DNA of 12,056 nucleotides from Coriobacteriia bacterium (lineage in GTDB: Bacteria > Actinomycetota > Coriobacteriia > Anaerosomatales > SLCP01). Positions within the stretch are counted from its first letter, which is position 1. Each line of letters begins with the position of its first letter. The position numbers and the translations under genes are program-made. The notes beneath the pieces are model-generated. The model was not told where the DNA came from. It saw only the letters and a list, made by a program, of their open reading frames with translations, and did not search any database. Location of the stretch: positions 1 to 12,056 of the forward strand of contig SKKZ01000019.1 of the NCBI GenBank assembly GCA_007123455.1, in the 5' to 3' direction. Shown piece by piece: positions 4,928-12,056 of this stretch.

Positions 4928-7645
4928 ACTCCTACGCTCACGAGCTCGCATCGCGATCTTGAACAACTCGTCGACGAACATCACCGAAGAACCGACTGCG
5001 AGAGCAACGCCCCATTGGGCGAGGCCTATCGATGTCGTACCCAGTACCTGCTGGGCGGGACCCCAGTAGAGCACGACCATCTGCAGTACCGCGGCAACCG
5101 CGATGCCTGCCAGGAGCAACTTGTTGCCGAAAGGATTCATGCGGAAGATCGAAGTGCTCATCGAGCGGGTCGACACCGCGCGCCACCACTCAAAAGCGAC
5201 GAGCGTCGTGAAGGCCATCGTCTGACCCGTGACGTGATCGTATGTGTTCTCGTAGTAGTTGAACACGGTGAGCGTACCGAGTGCGATAACAGGGGCGAGT
5301 GTGAGTACACGCACCATCATCATCCGGGTGAGGATTCCCTCTTTGGGCGAGCGTGGCGGCCGCTTGAGTACATCACCGTGTTTGGGTTCGAGGCCTAGGG
5401 GAAGTACCGACACACCGTCAGTAACGAGGTTCACCCAAAGGATCATGATCGCGGTGAACGGCAGCGGAAAGGCGAGGACGAGTGCGGCCGTGATCGCGAT
5501 AATCTCGCCGAGGTTGGTCGTGATCAGGAACATCACGACACGACGCAGGTTGCCGAAGATCACCCTGCCTTGCTCCACGGCCGAAACGATGGTGGCGAAA
5601 TCGTCGTCGGTGAGCACCATATCGGATGCTTCCTTGGCGACCTCGGTTCCGGTGATTCCCATCGCAACACCGATGTCGGCCTGCTTGAGCGCGGGTGCGT
5701 CGTTCACGCCGTCGCCGGTCATCGCCACGACCTCGTCGTGAGCCTTGAGAGCCCGGATGATGCGCAGCTTGTGCGATGGTGTCGTACGCGCGAACACCTC
5801 GATGTCGCGTACACGCTCAGCGAGCTCGTCGTCATCCATCTCCTCGAGGTCCTGACCGGTGACTATCTCCTCGTCTCCAGCGTCCTCGGAGAGGATCTTC
5901 GCCCTGCGGGCGATCGCGGCAGCTGTGGTCGCATGGTCTCCTGTGATCATCTTGACGTCCATGCCTGCCTCGTGAGCGGCCTTTATCGCCTCGATCGCGG
6001 CCGGTCGCGGCGGATCCAGGAGGCCCCACAAACCGAGGAAGACAAGTCCGGATTCGACATGGGAGCGGTCAGCCTCGTCTCCGTCATGCCCGGGACGATA
6101 GGCTCCCGCGATCACCCTGAGTGCCTCGTCTGCGAACGACTCCGCGACGCTCTCGATCTCCGCGCGCATCTCGTCGTCGAGGGGTTGCTCCTCGCCATCG
6201 ATGAGGACCGACTCGCTGAACTCGAGAATGCGCTCGAGTGCGCCCTTCACGTGCAGCGCCGCTGTCTCTTCCGTCTTGTCGAGGGTCGCCATGTACTTGT
6301 ACTTGCTGGAGAACGGTATCTCGTCGAGCCGGTGATGCTCGCTTTCCAGACCGCACTTCGAAAGCCCTCGCTTGCGTGATGCGGTCAGCAGGGCTCCCTC
6401 GGTCGGATTGCCCTCGATCAGCCAGCGCCCCTCTTCACGCTGGAGAGTAGAGTTGTTGGCCAGGCAGCCGATCGAGAGCAGCCGATCGAGTTCGGCAAGC
6501 CCCTGCGCATCGTCATCGAGCGGCTCACCGTCGTCTGTCGTGAATTCGCCTTCCGGCTCGTAACCCTCTCCGGTAACGCGGAACGACTCACCGCCCGCCC
6601 ACATGCGGGTGACGGTCATCTCGTTACGCGTGATCGTGCCTGTCTTGTCCGAACAGATGACAGTTGTCGAACCGAGTGTCTCCACTGCCGGAAGACGTCT
6701 CACTATGGTCCCGCGCTCGGCCATTCTCTGAACACCGAGGGCAAGCACTACGCTGATGACCGCCGGCAGTCCCTCGGGAATGGCGGATACGGCTGCAGCA
6801 ACCGAGAAGAGAAGCATCTCGTAGAGTTCCTCACCACGGCCGATGCCGATGGCGAAGATCACACCGGCGAACACGACGGCAGCCACTCCGACGAAGAGGC
6901 CGAGACTGGAGAGACGTCGCTGGAGCGGTGTCTCCATCTGCTCGACGGACTGCACGTCACCGGCGACTTCACCGATCGCCGTGTCCATGCCGATCGCCAC
7001 GACGACTGCTCGACCCTTGCCGTCCGTGACATTCGTCGATGACCAGACCATGTTGCGTCGGTCTGCGAGCGAGGCCGACTCGTCGAGCACGTCCGCTTCT
7101 TTGTTGACGGTGCTCGACTCACCCGTGAGTGCGGACTCGTCGACTTGCAGTTCGGTCGAATCAAGGACACGGGCGTCAGCCGCTACGAGATCACCTGCCT
7201 CGAGCAGGAGCACGTCGCCGAGGACGACGTCCTCGGCGGGAATGACCTCGGTCTCGCCACTCCGGAGTACGCGGGCACGGGGCGCCGCCATCCGTCGCAA
7301 GGCATCGAGCGTTTTCTCGGCCCGCCACTCCTGGCTGACCCCGATGAGCGTGTTGAAGACGACCACTGCACTGATGACGCCCGCGTCGACGTAGTGCTCC
7401 GCGAGGACGGAGATACCCGCCGCGACTATGAGGAGATAGATCAGGGGGCTCTTGAGTTGCTTGAGCACGAGACCGGACACCGTGACGCCCTTCTCGGCAG
7501 TGAGGGTGTTGGGACCATGCTCTTCGAGACGCTCGGGAGGCTCGTCTTCTGCAAGGCCGTCAAAGGACGAGCCGAGCGCATCGAGCACCTCCTCGGCCGA
7601 TTTCGCGTGCCAGAGCTTCTTGGTATCGGGAGTGGGGCTAGCCAT
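4910..7645 (-). CDS. P-type Ca2+-transporting ATPase (P2A, SERCA/PacL-like)
   Basis: A 911-residue cation pump of the inner membrane, predicted to export Ca2+ using ATP. The N-terminal cation-ATPase domain (WHAKSAEEVLDAL) is followed by ten membrane helices. The actuator loop has TGES (174-177), the phosphorylation site is D333 in DKTGT, the nucleotide-binding domain has KGALE (467-471), and the hinge motifs are TGDHATTA (568-575) and TGDGVNDAP (643-651). The Ca2+-site residues known from SERCA are all matched: E291 in PEGLP (M4), N711 and E714 in NLGE (M5), N739, T742 and D743 in LWVNLVTDG (M6), and E819 in M8. This argues for Ca2+ rather than K+ or heavy metals, though Mn2+ transport is possible. 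The ATG at 7643-7645 is the only reasonable start but lacks a well-placed Shine-Dalgarno sequence. It is transcribed divergently from the hydrolase gene. Confidence 0.93.
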   Translation of the reverse strand: MASPTPDTKKLWHAKSAEEVLDALGSSFDGLAEDEPPERLEEHGPNTLTAEKGVTVSGLVLKQLKSPLIYLLIVAAGISVLAEHYVDAGVISAVVVFNTLIGVSQEWRAEKTLDALRRMAAPRARVLRSGETEVIPAEDVVLGDVLLLEAGDLVAADARVLDSTELQVDESALTGESSTVNKEADVLDESASLADRRNMVWSSTNVTDGKGRAVVVAIGMDTAIGEVAGDVQSVEQMETPLQRRLSSLGLFVGVAAVVFAGVIFAIGIGRGEELYEMLLFSVAAAVSAIPEGLPAVISVVLALGVQRMAERGTIVRRLPAVETLGSTTVICSDKTGTITRNEMTVTRMWAGGESFRVTGEGYEPEGEFTTDDGEPLDDDAQGLAELDRLLSIGCLANNSTLQREEGRWLIEGNPTEGALLTASRKRGLSKCGLESEHHRLDEIPFSSKYKYMATLDKTEETAALHVKGALERILEFSESVLIDGEEQPLDDEMRAEIESVAESFADEALRVIAGAYRPGHDGDEADRSHVESGLVFLGLWGLLDPPRPAAIEAIKAAHEAGMDVKMITGDHATTAAAIARRAKILSEDAGDEEIVTGQDLEEMDDDELAERVRDIEVFARTTPSHKLRIIRALKAHDEVVAMTGDGVNDAPALKQADIGVAMGITGTEVAKEASDMVLTDDDFATIVSAVEQGRVIFGNLRRVVMFLITTNLGEIIAITAALVLAFPLPFTAIMILWVNLVTDGVSVLPLGLEPKHGDVLKRPPRSPKEGILTRMMMVRVLTLAPVIALGTLTVFNYYENTYDHVTGQTMAFTTLVAFEWWRAVSTRSMSTSIFRMNPFGNKLLLAGIAVAAVLQMVVLYWGPAQQVLGTTSIGLAQWGVALAVGSSVMFVDELFKIAMRARERRSRSTEG

Positions 7646-7654
7646 AATGGTAGT

Positions 7655-7726
7655 GAGGCGACCTCGATTGGTCGGCGCGTCACCTCCTGCGTCGGTTTGG
7701 CAACAAGGCTGGCGGCGTCGCCGACC
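7655..7726 (-). promoter_or_regulatory. Candidate structured 5' leader of the Ca2+ ATPase gene
   Basis: In the minus-strand RNA an 8-bp perfect stem can form between GGTCGGCG (7719-7726) and CGCCGACC (7670-7677). A second helix can form between GAGGTGAC (7679-7686) and GTCGCCTC (7655-7662), with one G-U pair. The second helix hides a perfect Shine-Dalgarno sequence, AGGAGGTGA (7680-7688), that has no start codon at normal spacing; the ATPase ATG is about 34 nt further on. The loop of the second helix contains an arm of the first, so the two could form a pseudoknot or exclude each other. It matches no riboswitch class I can name. Confidence 0.3.
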
Positions 7727-7756
7727 CTCGTGGTCAGCGGCGAGCGGCGATTCCGT

Positions 7757-7809
7757 ACATGGGTTCTATACCCCATGTGCCCTGCGTGTTCTGCCGGAAC
7801 AACCCGGGT
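7757..7809. promoter_or_regulatory. Cluster of three dyads, possible operators in the divergent region
   Basis: Three inverted repeats lie side by side: ACATGGG-N8-CCCATGT (7757-7778), TGTTC-N5-GAACA (7787-7801) and the palindrome ACCCGGGT (7802-7809). They sit between the divergent Ca2+ ATPase and hydrolase genes, where a repressor or activator could control one or both. The first dyad has a TATA-like core (CTATAC on the plus strand). I could not pair it with a convincing -35 box on either strand. Confidence 0.35.
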
Positions 7810-7866
7810 ACGACGCCCCTCAGATGGGGATGGCCCCGTGGCGGGCAAAGGGAGAAGGGCAGATTC

Positions 7867-8649
7867 TTGGATCGGATGAACAGCGCACGCACGGAGCCTC
7901 GGAGGCGTCTACCCGTGCTCCGCACGCTCCTACTCGGGATAGCCACACTTCTGGGTATCGCTCTGGCGGCATTCCTTGTCTGGACCCTGACCCCGTACCG
8001 GGCAGATGCAACGGCGCGCCAAGCGATGCAGAGCGCCGCAGGGGTGACCGTGACAGAGGGCCGCGAAGGCATCGTCTTCTCCCCCGCCGATGACCCGGCA
8101 GCAGGCCTCATCCTGTACCCGGGCGGCCGGGTCGAAGCTGCTGCGTATGCTCCGCTCGCACGTATGATCGCTGAAGAGGGATATCTAGTCGTCGTCCAGC
8201 CGATGCCGCTCAACCTGGCGGTATTCGGTATCGGCCGCGCCGAGCGGGCGATCGATGCATATCCCGACCTTACTACCTGGGCCGTGGGCGGGCACTCACT
8301 CGGCGGGTCGATGGCAGCCGAGTTCGCTGCACGTGAGCCCGAGCGCGTTTCGGGACTCGTACTGATCGCCTCCTATCCTGCCTCCTCGCGAGACCTATCC
8401 GGGGCCGACCTGACCGCCGTGACGCTTCACGCCACCAACGATGGTCTGGTCACGGCGGTCCAGATCGAGGACGCACAGCTCAGACTTCCGCCCTCGTCAC
8501 GAGTCGTGCTGATCGAGGGCGGAAACCACGCTGGATTCGGCTCGTACGGTGAACAGCGTGGTGACGGCCGATCGTCATTGCCGGAAGGTGAGCAAACGGC
8601 GATTGCAGCCGAGGCTGTGACCGAACTGCTCGGCTCTCTCGCCGAGTGA
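7867..8649 (+). CDS. Membrane-anchored alpha/beta hydrolase
   Basis: A 260-residue serine hydrolase of the alpha/beta fold (Abhydrolase_5-like). A basic N-terminus (ARTEPRRRLPVLR) precedes one membrane helix (about residues 19-40), so it is probably an anchored, externally facing protein. The catalytic triad is clear: Ser144 in GGHSLGG, Asp192 in HATNDGLV and His221 in EGGNHAGFGSYG. The oxyanion segment is ILYPGGRVE (82-90). The substrate is unknown; esters or carboxylic derivatives are typical of the family. I prefer the TTG at 7867 because AGAAGGG (7853-7859) is well spaced 7 nt upstream; the ATG at 7876 is a close alternative and changes only three residues. An upstream in-frame ATG at 7759 would add a Cys/Pro-rich, non-conserved tail and has no ribosome binding site. 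It is divergent from the ATPase gene and has no obvious operon partner. Confidence 0.88.
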   Translation: MDRMNSARTEPRRRLPVLRTLLLGIATLLGIALAAFLVWTLTPYRADATARQAMQSAAGVTVTEGREGIVFSPADDPAAGLILYPGGRVEAAAYAPLARMIAEEGYLVVVQPMPLNLAVFGIGRAERAIDAYPDLTTWAVGGHSLGGSMAAEFAAREPERVSGLVLIASYPASSRDLSGADLTAVTLHATNDGLVTAVQIEDAQLRLPPSSRVVLIEGGNHAGFGSYGEQRGDGRSSLPEGEQTAIAAEAVTELLGSLAE

Positions 8650-8801
8650 ACTGTGGCACTGTCCTGATGAAGCGGAATATGCATGTTACGCTGCTCAAGC
8701 GCACTGCGCAGGGTGCCGATACCCCTCACAGGGAATTCACTTCGTGACCACGCCGGTGCGCCGGGACGCGTGCCGATGAACGAATGGTGAGAGGGGGTCG
8801 C
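8650..8801 (+). other. Intergenic region upstream of the GGDEF-EAL gene
   Basis: This stretch of 152 bases has no supported gene. GAGGGGG at 8791-8797 is the ribosome binding site of the downstream gene. A four-codon reading frame (ATG AAC GAA TGG TGA, 8776-8790) ends just before that site and is probably chance. I see no convincing sigma70 promoter and no clear terminator for the hydrolase gene. Confidence 0.5.
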
Positions 8802-11294
8802 ATGCCGCTGGATGACAGGCTCATCGAGCTGGTGAGCCGCGCGCATGACGGCTCACCACACCCCGTGGTCTGCGTCCTGCCCGACCTCACCATCGCCTAC
8901 GCAAACACCGCTGCCGAAGCCGAGGCCGGGGCCGGATCGCTCGTCGGCACCCGATGTCACGACTCGTTGGCCGGCTCGCCGGCACCGTGTGCCGGATGCA
9001 TGGCGCGCTCGGTGTTCGAAGACGGAAAGGCGCGCACCCGGACCCGCCACACGACAGGGACGGCAGGGCCTGAGCGCTGGATAATCGAGCACTGGCAGCC
9101 TGTTCTCGATGAGCATGGCGACGTTGCGTGTGTGATCAAGACGTCCCGCGACGATACCGAGAATCGCCTCGCCCTGAGGACCGAAGGCTCGCCGGGACAT
9201 CTTGCCGCCGAACGCGACCGCATGCAGGAGTTCCTCGATGCTACCGCCGCTGTGATCATGACGATCGACAGCGACGGTGTCGTGACGCGCATCAACCGTA
9301 CCGGCCGGGCGGTCCTCGGCCGGGAGGAGTCCGAGATCCTAGGTAAGAACTGGCTCGAAGACTTCGTCCCTTTGGAGCAGCGCGACGAGTGCCGCGAGCG
9401 CTTCCGCAAAGTTATGAGCGGCGACTTCGACGTCGCCGACTCGCCCTGCGAGCACGATGTGGTGCGACCCGACGGCAGCGTGCGACGTGTCGAGTGGCAT
9501 AACGCCGTCATGCACGACGAGTCGGGCACGATCAGCGGGATGCTGTGTTCCGGCATAGACGTCACTCGCCGTCTGGAAGCCGAGGAGGAGCTCCGCTTTC
9601 GCTCGACCGTACTCGACAAGGCAAACGATGCGGTAGTGGTGCACGATCCCGTAGGGACACCGGTCTATGCGAACCAGCGTGTCTGTGCGATGTGCGGCTA
9701 CAGCCGTGAGGAGTTCCTCGGCCTGGAGCCCTTCGGGTGGCTCGATCCCGAGCACCGCGAGGTCCACGAGACGGTGCGCGAGGCGCTCTCTCGCACCGGC
9801 GCGGCCATCTTCGAGACACTCTATCTGGCCCGCGACGGTACACGCATCCCGGTCGAGGTCCATGCGACCGCCACGGAGGTCAGCGGCCTCGAAGTGATCG
9901 TCACAGCCGGACGCGACATCAGCGACCGCAAACGTTCGGAACAGTCGATGACCCGGCTTGCCTTCTACGATCCCCTGACGGGGCTTGCGAACCGCGCGCT
10001 CTTCCTCGACCGCCTGCGCCACGCCTCGTCGGCGAGCCGACGCACAGGAGAGCGGCTCGCGGTGGCCTTCGTCGACCTGGATCACTTCAAGCAGATCAAC
10101 GACAGTCTCGGCCACCCGACCGGAGACGCCGTCCTCATGGAGATCGCGCGCCGGATCAAGTCGCGGATGCGTGACGCCGACACGGTCGCCCGGCTTGGAG
10201 GCGATGAGTTCACCGTGCTCATGTCCGGCATCGGCACCGCGGAAGACGCCGAGCGGGTCGCGGCCAAGCTGCTCGAGTGCTTCCGGGAACCCGTGACCGT
10301 CTCCGGCCGCGAAGTGTTCGTGACCGCAAGCATCGGTGTGGCACTCGGCTCGGCGGAGGAACAGGAGGACGTCGGAGCACTGCTCGGTCGTGCCGACACC
10401 GCTATGTACCGGGCCAAGCGCGGGGGACGTGACACTTATTGCCTGCATGACGCGGCTATCACTGATGAATCAAGAGAACTGTTCGGCTTGAAGAACGACT
10501 TGCACGGTGCGGTCGAGCGCGGCGAGCTCGAACTGCGCTTCCTGCCGATAGTCCGGGTCGCCGACGGCGTCGTGACCGGGCTCGAAGCACTGATGCGCTG
10601 GAACCACCCCGAGATGGGACAGATCGCTCCGTCGACATTCCTCCCGCTTGCCGAGGAGTCTGAACTGATTGTAGAGATAGGGACGTGGGCGATGCGCCGC
10701 GCCTGCGAACATTTCGGCCAGTGGCGCACTCAGGGCCTGCTTTCCGAGGCCCGGCTCACCGTCAACCTCTCGGCCCGCCAGTTCGCCGACCCGACGCTGG
10801 CGCGGCGCATAGGGACCCTGCTCTACGAGAACGGATTCGAGCCCTCGGCCCTCGAGCTCGAGATAACCGAGGGGACCTTCAGGACCGGCGAGGGCCTGCA
10901 CGCCACCTGGAACGAACTGCGCGACCTGGGCGTGAGGATATCGATCGACGATTTCGGGCGCGGGCATTCCTCCCTCGACCAGCTGCTGCGATTCGAGGTG
11001 GACGCACTCAAGATCGACCGGGAGTTCGTCCGCGGACTCGGGCGGGAGGCACGCTCGACCGCCGTATGCCGCGCCGTCATCTCCATAGCACGCCAGCTCG
11101 GCATCACGGTGGTTGCCGAAGGTGTCGAGACGCGCATCCAGCACGCGTGCCTCCGCGCCGAGAAGTGCGACGAGATGCAGGGCTACCTGATCAGTCCCGC
11201 GCTTCCCGCGGCGTCACTCGAGCCACTCCTCCGAGAGCCGAGCCTCATGCACTGGCGGAACCTCTCCTCCGCGCGTCAGGGTCGGGCCCGCTGA
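8802..11294 (+). CDS. PAS-PAS-PAS-GGDEF-EAL cyclic-di-GMP synthase/phosphodiesterase
   Basis: An 830-residue sensor enzyme that can make and/or degrade the second messenger c-di-GMP; no membrane helix is seen, so it is probably cytosolic. Three PAS sensor domains lie at about 15-120, 138-258 and 266-378. The first has a tri-cysteine motif, C52-x10-C63-x2-C66 (CHDSLAGSPAPCAGC). The GGDEF domain (about 385-550) has intact LGGDEF (466-470 for GGDEF) and the RDAD inhibitory site (457-460) five residues before it. The EAL domain (about 565-815) keeps EAL (595-597), VNLSARQF, ELEITE, DD (716-717), K737, E773 and Q793, so it looks active. The usual YQP near its start is FLP. The ATG at 8802 has GAGGGGG 4 nt upstream; the ATG at 8784 has none. 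It stands alone, converging on the ABC transporter gene with 24 nt between stops. Confidence 0.95.
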   Translation: MPLDDRLIELVSRAHDGSPHPVVCVLPDLTIAYANTAAEAEAGAGSLVGTRCHDSLAGSPAPCAGCMARSVFEDGKARTRTRHTTGTAGPERWIIEHWQPVLDEHGDVACVIKTSRDDTENRLALRTEGSPGHLAAERDRMQEFLDATAAVIMTIDSDGVVTRINRTGRAVLGREESEILGKNWLEDFVPLEQRDECRERFRKVMSGDFDVADSPCEHDVVRPDGSVRRVEWHNAVMHDESGTISGMLCSGIDVTRRLEAEEELRFRSTVLDKANDAVVVHDPVGTPVYANQRVCAMCGYSREEFLGLEPFGWLDPEHREVHETVREALSRTGAAIFETLYLARDGTRIPVEVHATATEVSGLEVIVTAGRDISDRKRSEQSMTRLAFYDPLTGLANRALFLDRLRHASSASRRTGERLAVAFVDLDHFKQINDSLGHPTGDAVLMEIARRIKSRMRDADTVARLGGDEFTVLMSGIGTAEDAERVAAKLLECFREPVTVSGREVFVTASIGVALGSAEEQEDVGALLGRADTAMYRAKRGGRDTYCLHDAAITDESRELFGLKNDLHGAVERGELELRFLPIVRVADGVVTGLEALMRWNHPEMGQIAPSTFLPLAEESELIVEIGTWAMRRACEHFGQWRTQGLLSEARLTVNLSARQFADPTLARRIGTLLYENGFEPSALELEITEGTFRTGEGLHATWNELRDLGVRISIDDFGRGHSSLDQLLRFEVDALKIDREFVRGLGREARSTAVCRAVISIARQLGITVVAEGVETRIQHACLRAEKCDEMQGYLISPALPAASLEPLLREPSLMHWRNLSSARQGRAR

Positions 11295-11304
11295 CATCTG
11301 CGCC

Positions 11305-11318
11305 GAGTTCTGGAACTC
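11305..11318. terminator. Short dyad between convergent genes
   Basis: GAGTTC-TG-GAACTC is a perfect 14-bp dyad in the 24-nt gap between the converging GGDEF-EAL and ABC ATPase stop codons. As RNA it would form a 5-bp stem with a CUGG loop. The stem is short and no U-run follows, so it is a weak candidate for a bidirectional terminator. Confidence 0.3.
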
Positions 11319-12056
11319 TCACGAAGCCTTGACCGCCTCCCGGCTCTCGGGGTCGAAGATGTGCATCCTCTCCATGTCGATCACGACCTCGACCTCGTCG
11401 CCGGCAACCACTTCCGTGCGTGGATCGACGCGCGCCAGCAGCTTCGTCTCACCGGCGAGCAGGTGCAGGAAGACCTCGTTTCCCATCGGCTCGGTGACGT
11501 CCACTTTCACGGTGGTTGGCGCGGCTGTGATGCCCGATGGTACGTAGTGCGTGTCGTGGATATTCTCCGGCCGGACACCGAATATCATGCGGCTGCCGAG
11601 GAGCGGACGCACCTCATCTGCCCGGTCGTCTGGAACATCCACCGAAAAGCCGTCGCCCTCGAGGCTGACTCCCTCGCCGTTCTCGACCACTTCGGCATCG
11701 AAGAAGTTCATCGACGGCGACCCGATGAATCCGGCTACGAAGACATTGACCGGCTCTTCGTAGAGCTGCTGGGGGCTTCCCACCTGCTGGATGATCCCCT
11801 CGTTCATGACGGCGATGCGGTCGGCCATCGTCATGGCCTCGACCTGGTCGTGCGTGACATAGACGAACGTGGTGCCGAGGCGCTTGTGCAGCTTGCTGAT
11901 CTCGGCACGTGTGTGCACGCGAAGCTTGGCGTCGAGGTTCGAGAGAGGTTCGTCGAGCAGGAAGACTTGCGGTTCCCGCACGATTGCGCGGGCGACCGCC
12001 ACCCGCTGACGCTGTCCCCCGGAGAGTTGCCCGGGCTTTCGGTCGAGCAGGTTGTC
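11319..12056 (-). CDS. Sugar ABC transporter ATP-binding protein (MalK/MsiK/UgpC type), 5' end outside window
   Basis: The C-terminal 245 residues of an ABC ATPase that powers a carbohydrate importer; a full protein is about 360-370 residues, so the Walker A region lies beyond the window edge. Visible are the ABC signature LSGGQRQRVAVARA, Walker B with D-loop (VFLLDEPLSNLDAKLR) and the switch histidine (VTHDQVEAMTMADR). The MalK-type linker QLYEEPVNVFVAGFIGSPSM follows. Two OB/TOBE segments (GVRPENI, then TEPMGNEVFLHLL) complete the C-terminus, ending in ERMHIFDPESREAV. The regulatory domain puts it in the MalK/MsiK/UgpC group serving maltose-like sugars, multiple sugars or glycerol-3-phosphate; the substrate cannot be told. 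In actinobacteria a single MsiK often serves several importers and is encoded away from them. No permease or binding-protein gene is visible downstream. Confidence 0.93.
   Translation of the reverse strand, partial: DNLLDRKPGQLSGGQRQRVAVARAIVREPQVFLLDEPLSNLDAKLRVHTRAEISKLHKRLGTTFVYVTHDQVEAMTMADRIAVMNEGIIQQVGSPQQLYEEPVNVFVAGFIGSPSMNFFDAEVVENGEGVSLEGDGFSVDVPDDRADEVRPLLGSRMIFGVRPENIHDTHYVPSGITAAPTTVKVDVTEPMGNEVFLHLLAGETKLLARVDPRTEVVAGDEVEVVIDMERMHIFDPESREAVKAS

Noticed and set aside
7679..7705. Resemblance to a c-di-GMP (GEMM) riboswitch in the ATPase leader (GCCAAACC followed by GACGC)
   Set aside because: Only short fragments match; the conserved ACGCAAAGCC core and the second helix pattern are absent.
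7759..7866. Upstream ATG extension of the alpha/beta hydrolase
   Set aside because: No ribosome binding site precedes it, it lies inside an inverted repeat, and it would put a non-conserved tail before the basic N-terminus and membrane helix.
8654..8669. TGGCAC resembling the -24 element of a sigma54 promoter upstream of the GGDEF-EAL gene
   Set aside because: The -12 TTGCA-like element is not present at the required spacing.
8784..8801. Upstream ATG of the GGDEF-EAL gene
   Set aside because: No Shine-Dalgarno sequence before it, and GAGGGGG lies between it and the ATG at 8802, which fits the latter.
9339..10448. Minus-strand reading frame of 369 codons inside the GGDEF-EAL gene
   Set aside because: It overlaps well-supported PAS and GGDEF coding sequence and its translation shows no known fold.

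Overview
This is a high-GC, gene-dense bacterial chromosome segment. The SRP RNA-dnaX-ybaB-recR order, high GC, GTG and CTG/TTG starts and MalK/MsiK-type ABC ATPase suggest an actinobacterium. A deep-branching, Coriobacteriia-like lineage is a guess from gene content. I see no phage, IS element, integrase, CRISPR array or tRNA.

Left part, minus strand (1-2746): a promoter and a small SRP RNA gene, followed by dnaX (DNA polymerase III gamma/tau), ybaB (nucleoid-associated protein) and recR (recombination mediator, cut by the window edge). The three genes are nearly abutting (4 and 9 nt gaps), the classic replication/repair operon.

Middle, plus strand (2807-4897): three co-directional genes. 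They encode a protein with the layout of an archaeo-eukaryotic-type release factor (baeRF family), a DUF202 membrane protein that probably starts at a CTG codon, and a DUF2177 four-helix membrane protein. This is the least characterised part of the window: a soluble, probably ribosome-directed protein paired with two small membrane proteins.

Next, minus strand (4910-7645): a complete ten-helix P2A-type Ca2+ ATPase, convergent with DUF2177. The divergent gap upstream of it (7646-7866) holds three dyad symmetries and a candidate structured leader, then a membrane-anchored alpha/beta hydrolase on the plus strand.

Right part: a large PAS-PAS-PAS-GGDEF-EAL cyclic-di-GMP enzyme (plus) with a tri-cysteine motif in its first sensor domain. 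It converges on the 3' part of a sugar-importer ATPase gene (minus) that runs off the window.

Most genes are housekeeping or common accessory functions. I do not see a clear new defence or mobile system. The best candidates for something undescribed are the baeRF-DUF202-DUF2177 cassette and the regulatory DNA between the Ca2+ ATPase and the hydrolase.
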